From positions 1,292,429-1,356,428 of the forward strand of contig NZ_LN827929.1 of assembly GCF_000981505.1 (NCBI RefSeq): a stretch of DNA of 64,000 nt. The letters are read 5' to 3'. Of the stretch, positions 63,238 to 64,000 are shown in pieces; positions within the stretch are counted from its first letter, which is position 1, and each line of letters opens with the position of its first letter. This stretch comes from Candidatus Methylopumilus planktonicus. GTDB taxonomy: Bacteria; Pseudomonadota; Gammaproteobacteria; Burkholderiales; Methylophilaceae. Under the pieces are notes generated by a model. It saw nothing but the letters and a program-made list of their open reading frames with translations, searched no databases and was not told where the DNA came from. The position numbers were made by a program, and so were the translations under genes.

Positions 63238-63447
63238 TTAAATAACAGGGTCATGACCACCCTTGCACCATGGATGACATTTACCTATTCGTTTTATTGA
63301 TAAAAAAATACCTTGTATTAAACCTTTTTTATGTATCGCATCTATGGTGTATTGCGAACATGTAGGTGTAAAACGACATTGCTGACCAAAAGAAGGACTT
63401 AATAATAGTTGGTAACATCTCACAAATAGAATTGCGATTGATTTCAC
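63238..63447 (-). CDS. yidD: Membrane protein insertion efficiency factor YidD
   Basis: This 69-residue protein has the YidD core CRFTPTCSQYTIDAI and KRIGKCHPWCKGGHDPV, with conserved cysteines, behind a short amphipathic N-terminus. It helps membrane insertion next to YidC. The start codon is GTG (63447), overlapping the rnpA stop by 4 bp (GTGA). Confidence 0.95.
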   Translation of the reverse strand: MKSIAILFVRCYQLLLSPSFGQQCRFTPTCSQYTIDAIHKKGLIQGIFLSIKRIGKCHPWCKGGHDPVI

Positions 63448-63776
63448 TTTTTTAATCTTGCAATCATTTGATCAACTTCAGTTTCAATGTCTACAAAATC
63501 GTTGCGATAAAACGATTTTTGAATGCGTATCACTATATCAAAATTTAAGAGTTGTTCTTGTTTTTTTCGCATTAATTCACGTAAGACGCGTCTCATGTAG
63601 TTGCGTTTCACAGCCAATTTCTGTGTTTTTTTTCCCACGACCATACCTAAACGAAATAAGGACAACGCATTGGGTTGGTAGTGAAAACTGAGGTGCTGAG
63701 AGGAAAGTCGCTTACGGAAATTAAAAACGGATGAAAATTCATCCGTTTTTGTAAGTTTGGTTAATTTAGTTTGCAA
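63444..63776 (-). CDS. rnpA: Ribonuclease P protein component RnpA
   Basis: RnpA binds the RNase P RNA and helps 5' end maturation of tRNA. The 110-residue protein carries the RNR-type motif AVKRNYMRRVLRELMR (about 53-68). The start is TTG at 63776, the only start codon between the in-frame rpmH stop and the conserved region. There is no good ribosome site. A strong hairpin lies inside codons 10-18 (see the terminator at 63723). Confidence 0.95.
   Translation of the reverse strand: MQTKLTKLTKTDEFSSVFNFRKRLSSQHLSFHYQPNALSLFRLGMVVGKKTQKLAVKRNYMRRVLRELMRKKQEQLLNFDIVIRIQKSFYRNDFVDIETEVDQMIARLKK
63723..63750 (-). terminator. Terminator-like hairpin within the 5' end of rnpA
   Basis: AAAAACGGATGA and TCATCCGTTTTT form a perfect 12-bp stem with a 4-nt loop. 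On the minus strand it ends in TTTTT followed by AATTT. It would cut the rpmH message before most of rnpA, fitting the known need for far more ribosomal protein L34 than RNase P protein. Confidence 0.65.
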
Positions 63777-63803
63777 ATTATGGAGAATTTGCCAAATAGG
63801 TCT

Positions 63804-63938
63804 TTATAGACCGATACGAGCACGGCCTTTAGCACGGCGAGCTGATATTACAGCGCGTCCTGCACGAGTCTTCATGCGTACTAAAAAACCATGCGTGCGA
63901 GCACGTTTTACTTTGGATGGTTGATAGGTACGTTTCAT
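63804..63938 (-). CDS. rpmH: 50S ribosomal protein L34
   Basis: This 44-residue, highly basic protein ([20 protein letters not shown], then [20 protein letters not shown]) is plainly L34. A GGAG ribosome site lies about 8 nt before the ATG. It stands at the head of the rpmH-rnpA-yidD-yidC-mnmE run, whose usual neighbour upstream is dnaA and oriC, beyond the window's right end. Confidence 0.98.
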   Translation of the reverse strand: MKRTYQPSKVKRARTHGFLVRMKTRAGRAVISARRAKGRARIGL

Positions 63939-64000
63939 TGTATTTCTCCAGCTATAATTCGATAAGGATCGCGCAATTTACCGTACATACCCCTCTATGT
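63939..64000 (-). promoter_or_regulatory. Leader region of rpmH
   Basis: This 62-bp stretch holds the rpmH ribosome site (CTGGAG) and presumably part of its promoter. No DnaA box matching TTATCCACA is seen before the window ends. Confidence 0.4.

Overview
The window reads as one continuous piece of an AT-rich, very compact bacterial chromosome. It is most likely a betaproteobacterium, and my best guess is a streamlined aquatic methylotroph of the Methylophilaceae (OM43/Methylopumilus-like). The evidence for a betaproteobacterium is the AtpB N-terminus ([15 protein letters not shown]), the origin-side gene order, a split class II ribonucleotide reductase (NrdJa/NrdJb), waaA and MacAB/CusA-type efflux genes. 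The lineage guess is inference: no methanol-oxidation gene lies in the window. Genes are packed with 0-30 bp gaps, many start/stop overlaps and several overlapping convergent 3' ends. I see no insertion sequence, prophage, CRISPR array, rRNA or convincing tRNA.

Layout. 1-350 is the start of a secreted trypsin-like protease, cut by the window edge. 422-3289 holds the B12-dependent ribonucleotide reductase pair with a clear promoter and a palindrome like an NrdR box. 3554-6014 holds waaA, a cysteine hydrolase and a Pcm-type methyltransferase. 6110-10605 has a TPP riboswitch driving thiC, followed by uppP, an ExoD-like gene and mutY. 10594-12290 has an acetyltransferase, a DoxX protein and a cytochrome b561. 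12413-23153 holds two divergent tripartite efflux systems: MacA, a split MacB and a TolC protein on the minus strand, and a CzcCBA/CusCBA-like pump on the plus strand followed by a divergent PII-like regulator. 23221-35211 holds an envelope glycine-zipper protein, htpX, hemE, gltBD, hemL, thiE, thiD and a small lipoprotein. 35292-41235 holds priA, argS, a SPOR protein, dsbA and a short-chain dehydrogenase.

41289-45478 is the least ordinary part. It has small uncharacterised membrane proteins (a truncated RodZ-like HTH protein and two proteins with one membrane helix, a coiled coil and a Lys/Ala-rich tail) around a two-gene UDP-glucuronate/galacturonate module. 45595-48797 is glmS-glmU, making UDP-GlcNAc. 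48886-55850 is the complete atpIBEFHAGDC operon. 55937-63938 is the classic origin-proximal block parB-parA-rsmG-mnmG-(two parS sites)-mnmE-yidC-yidD-rnpA-rpmH. oriC and dnaA should lie just beyond the right end, and nearly all genes from 45 kb rightwards are on the minus strand, pointing away from that origin.

The most informative non-coding elements are: the TPP riboswitch with a hairpin that would hide the thiC ribosome binding site; the nrdJ promoter with its NrdR-like box; the two parS palindromes; an intrinsic-terminator-like hairpin inside the start of rnpA; the atp operon terminator; and a -10 box so close to the czcC start that its message may be leaderless. I did not find a convincing novel multi-gene system. 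The best candidates for something undescribed are the small membrane proteins at 41-45 kb and the pump-linked PII protein.
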